Positions 47,301 to 47,458 of a stretch of DNA of 47,458 nucleotides are shown here, one piece after another. The first letter of the stretch is position 1. Each line of letters begins with the position of its first letter. Made by a program: the position numbers and the translations under genes. The DNA is from Hyphochytrium catenoides (lineage: Eukaryota; Sar; Hyphochytriomycetes; Hyphochytriales; Hyphochytriaceae). Under the pieces are notes generated by a model. The model saw only the letters and a list, made by a program, of their open reading frames with translations. It had not been told where the DNA came from and made no database searches. The stretch is from the NCBI GenBank assembly GCA_900088475.1, contig FLMG01004506.1:1-47458 (forward strand). Direction: 5' to 3'.

Positions 47301-47458
47301 CTGCATTGTCTGACCTCAGGCGTATACCGTGTCAAGATTCCTTCCTCGCTGTTCACTCCATCCAAAGGCTTGATTCCGACCGTTTCCCTCCAACCCGTCC
47401 AATGTGTCAGGGTGATTAGCCATAACCTTCACACTTTCTTCCAGGTCATCACGGTCGA
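44367..47458 (+). CDS. Chorismate mutase (Aro7-type) fused to a prephenate dehydratase domain; runs off the window
   Basis: Twelve exons are visible: 44367-44527, 44740-44794, 44908-44993, 45335-45476, 45643-45735, 45838-45924, 45999-46038, 46119-46201, 46298-46408, 46610-46776, 47104-47266 and 47445 onward; all junctions agree in phase. Residues 1 to ~255 are a eukaryotic chorismate mutase: [57 protein letters not shown], and the terminal helix [16 protein letters not shown]. Where yeast Aro7 stops, the same exon continues into [15 protein letters not shown], the opening strand of prephenate dehydratase, followed by [31 protein letters not shown] and [20 protein letters not shown]. The rest (catalytic TRF region and any ACT domain) lies outside. 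Together they would convert chorismate via prephenate to phenylpyruvate. Dehydratase motifs are altered (GPEGT to GPEDS; ENS to EVS), so activity is uncertain. Confidence 0.9.

Overview
This is nuclear DNA from an intron-rich microbial eukaryote. About 16 protein-coding genes occupy 47 kb. Their exons are joined by GT-AG introns, mostly 50-200 nt, often with CTAAC or TACTAAC-like branch points before the acceptor. There is no sign of bacterial operons, rRNA, tRNA, CRISPR or transposons. The gene content is housekeeping: ER and Golgi traffic, spindle, mitochondrion, mRNA processing and aromatic amino acid synthesis. Making phenylalanine (chorismate mutase plus a prephenate dehydratase domain) argues against an animal and suggests an alga, a fungus-like organism or a free-living protist. 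I cannot name the lineage. All gene models come from reading both strands by eye, checking exon phase and comparing with remembered family sequences; no alignment was run.

Left part (1-10.7 kb): a BAP31-like ER membrane protein (+), mitochondrial acyl carrier protein (+), tubulin cofactor A (-), a ten-exon TPX2 spindle assembly factor (+) and a Rab11 GTPase (-).

Middle (10.7-28 kb): a roughly 25-exon TRAPPC8 gene (-) that appears to carry an extra acidic C-terminal region, a protein with a PNRC/EDC-type mRNA-decapping motif (+), an assembly gap inside a CT microsatellite, and a prenylcysteine methylesterase-like hydrolase (+).

Right part (28-47.5 kb): nine consecutive genes, counting the methylesterase, alternate strand without exception. 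After the methylesterase they are TANGO6/RTP1 (-), a single-lipoyl-domain protein (+), pyruvate dehydrogenase kinase-like (-), an SRSF2-like splicing factor (+), PIG-P of the GPI anchor pathway (-), complex III subunit 7 (+), alpha-methylacyl-CoA racemase (-), and a gene running off the right edge.

The most notable feature is that last gene. A eukaryotic (Aro7-type) chorismate mutase continues, inside one uninterrupted exon, into a prephenate dehydratase-like domain. It would be a eukaryotic counterpart of the bacterial P-protein, built on a different chorismate mutase subfamily, and its dehydratase half has unusual substitutions in usually conserved motifs. Other points of interest are the TRAPPC8 tail, the convergent pairing of a lone lipoyl-domain protein with the kinase family that binds lipoyl domains, and a diverged tandem duplication in the 3' gap at 38.1 kb.
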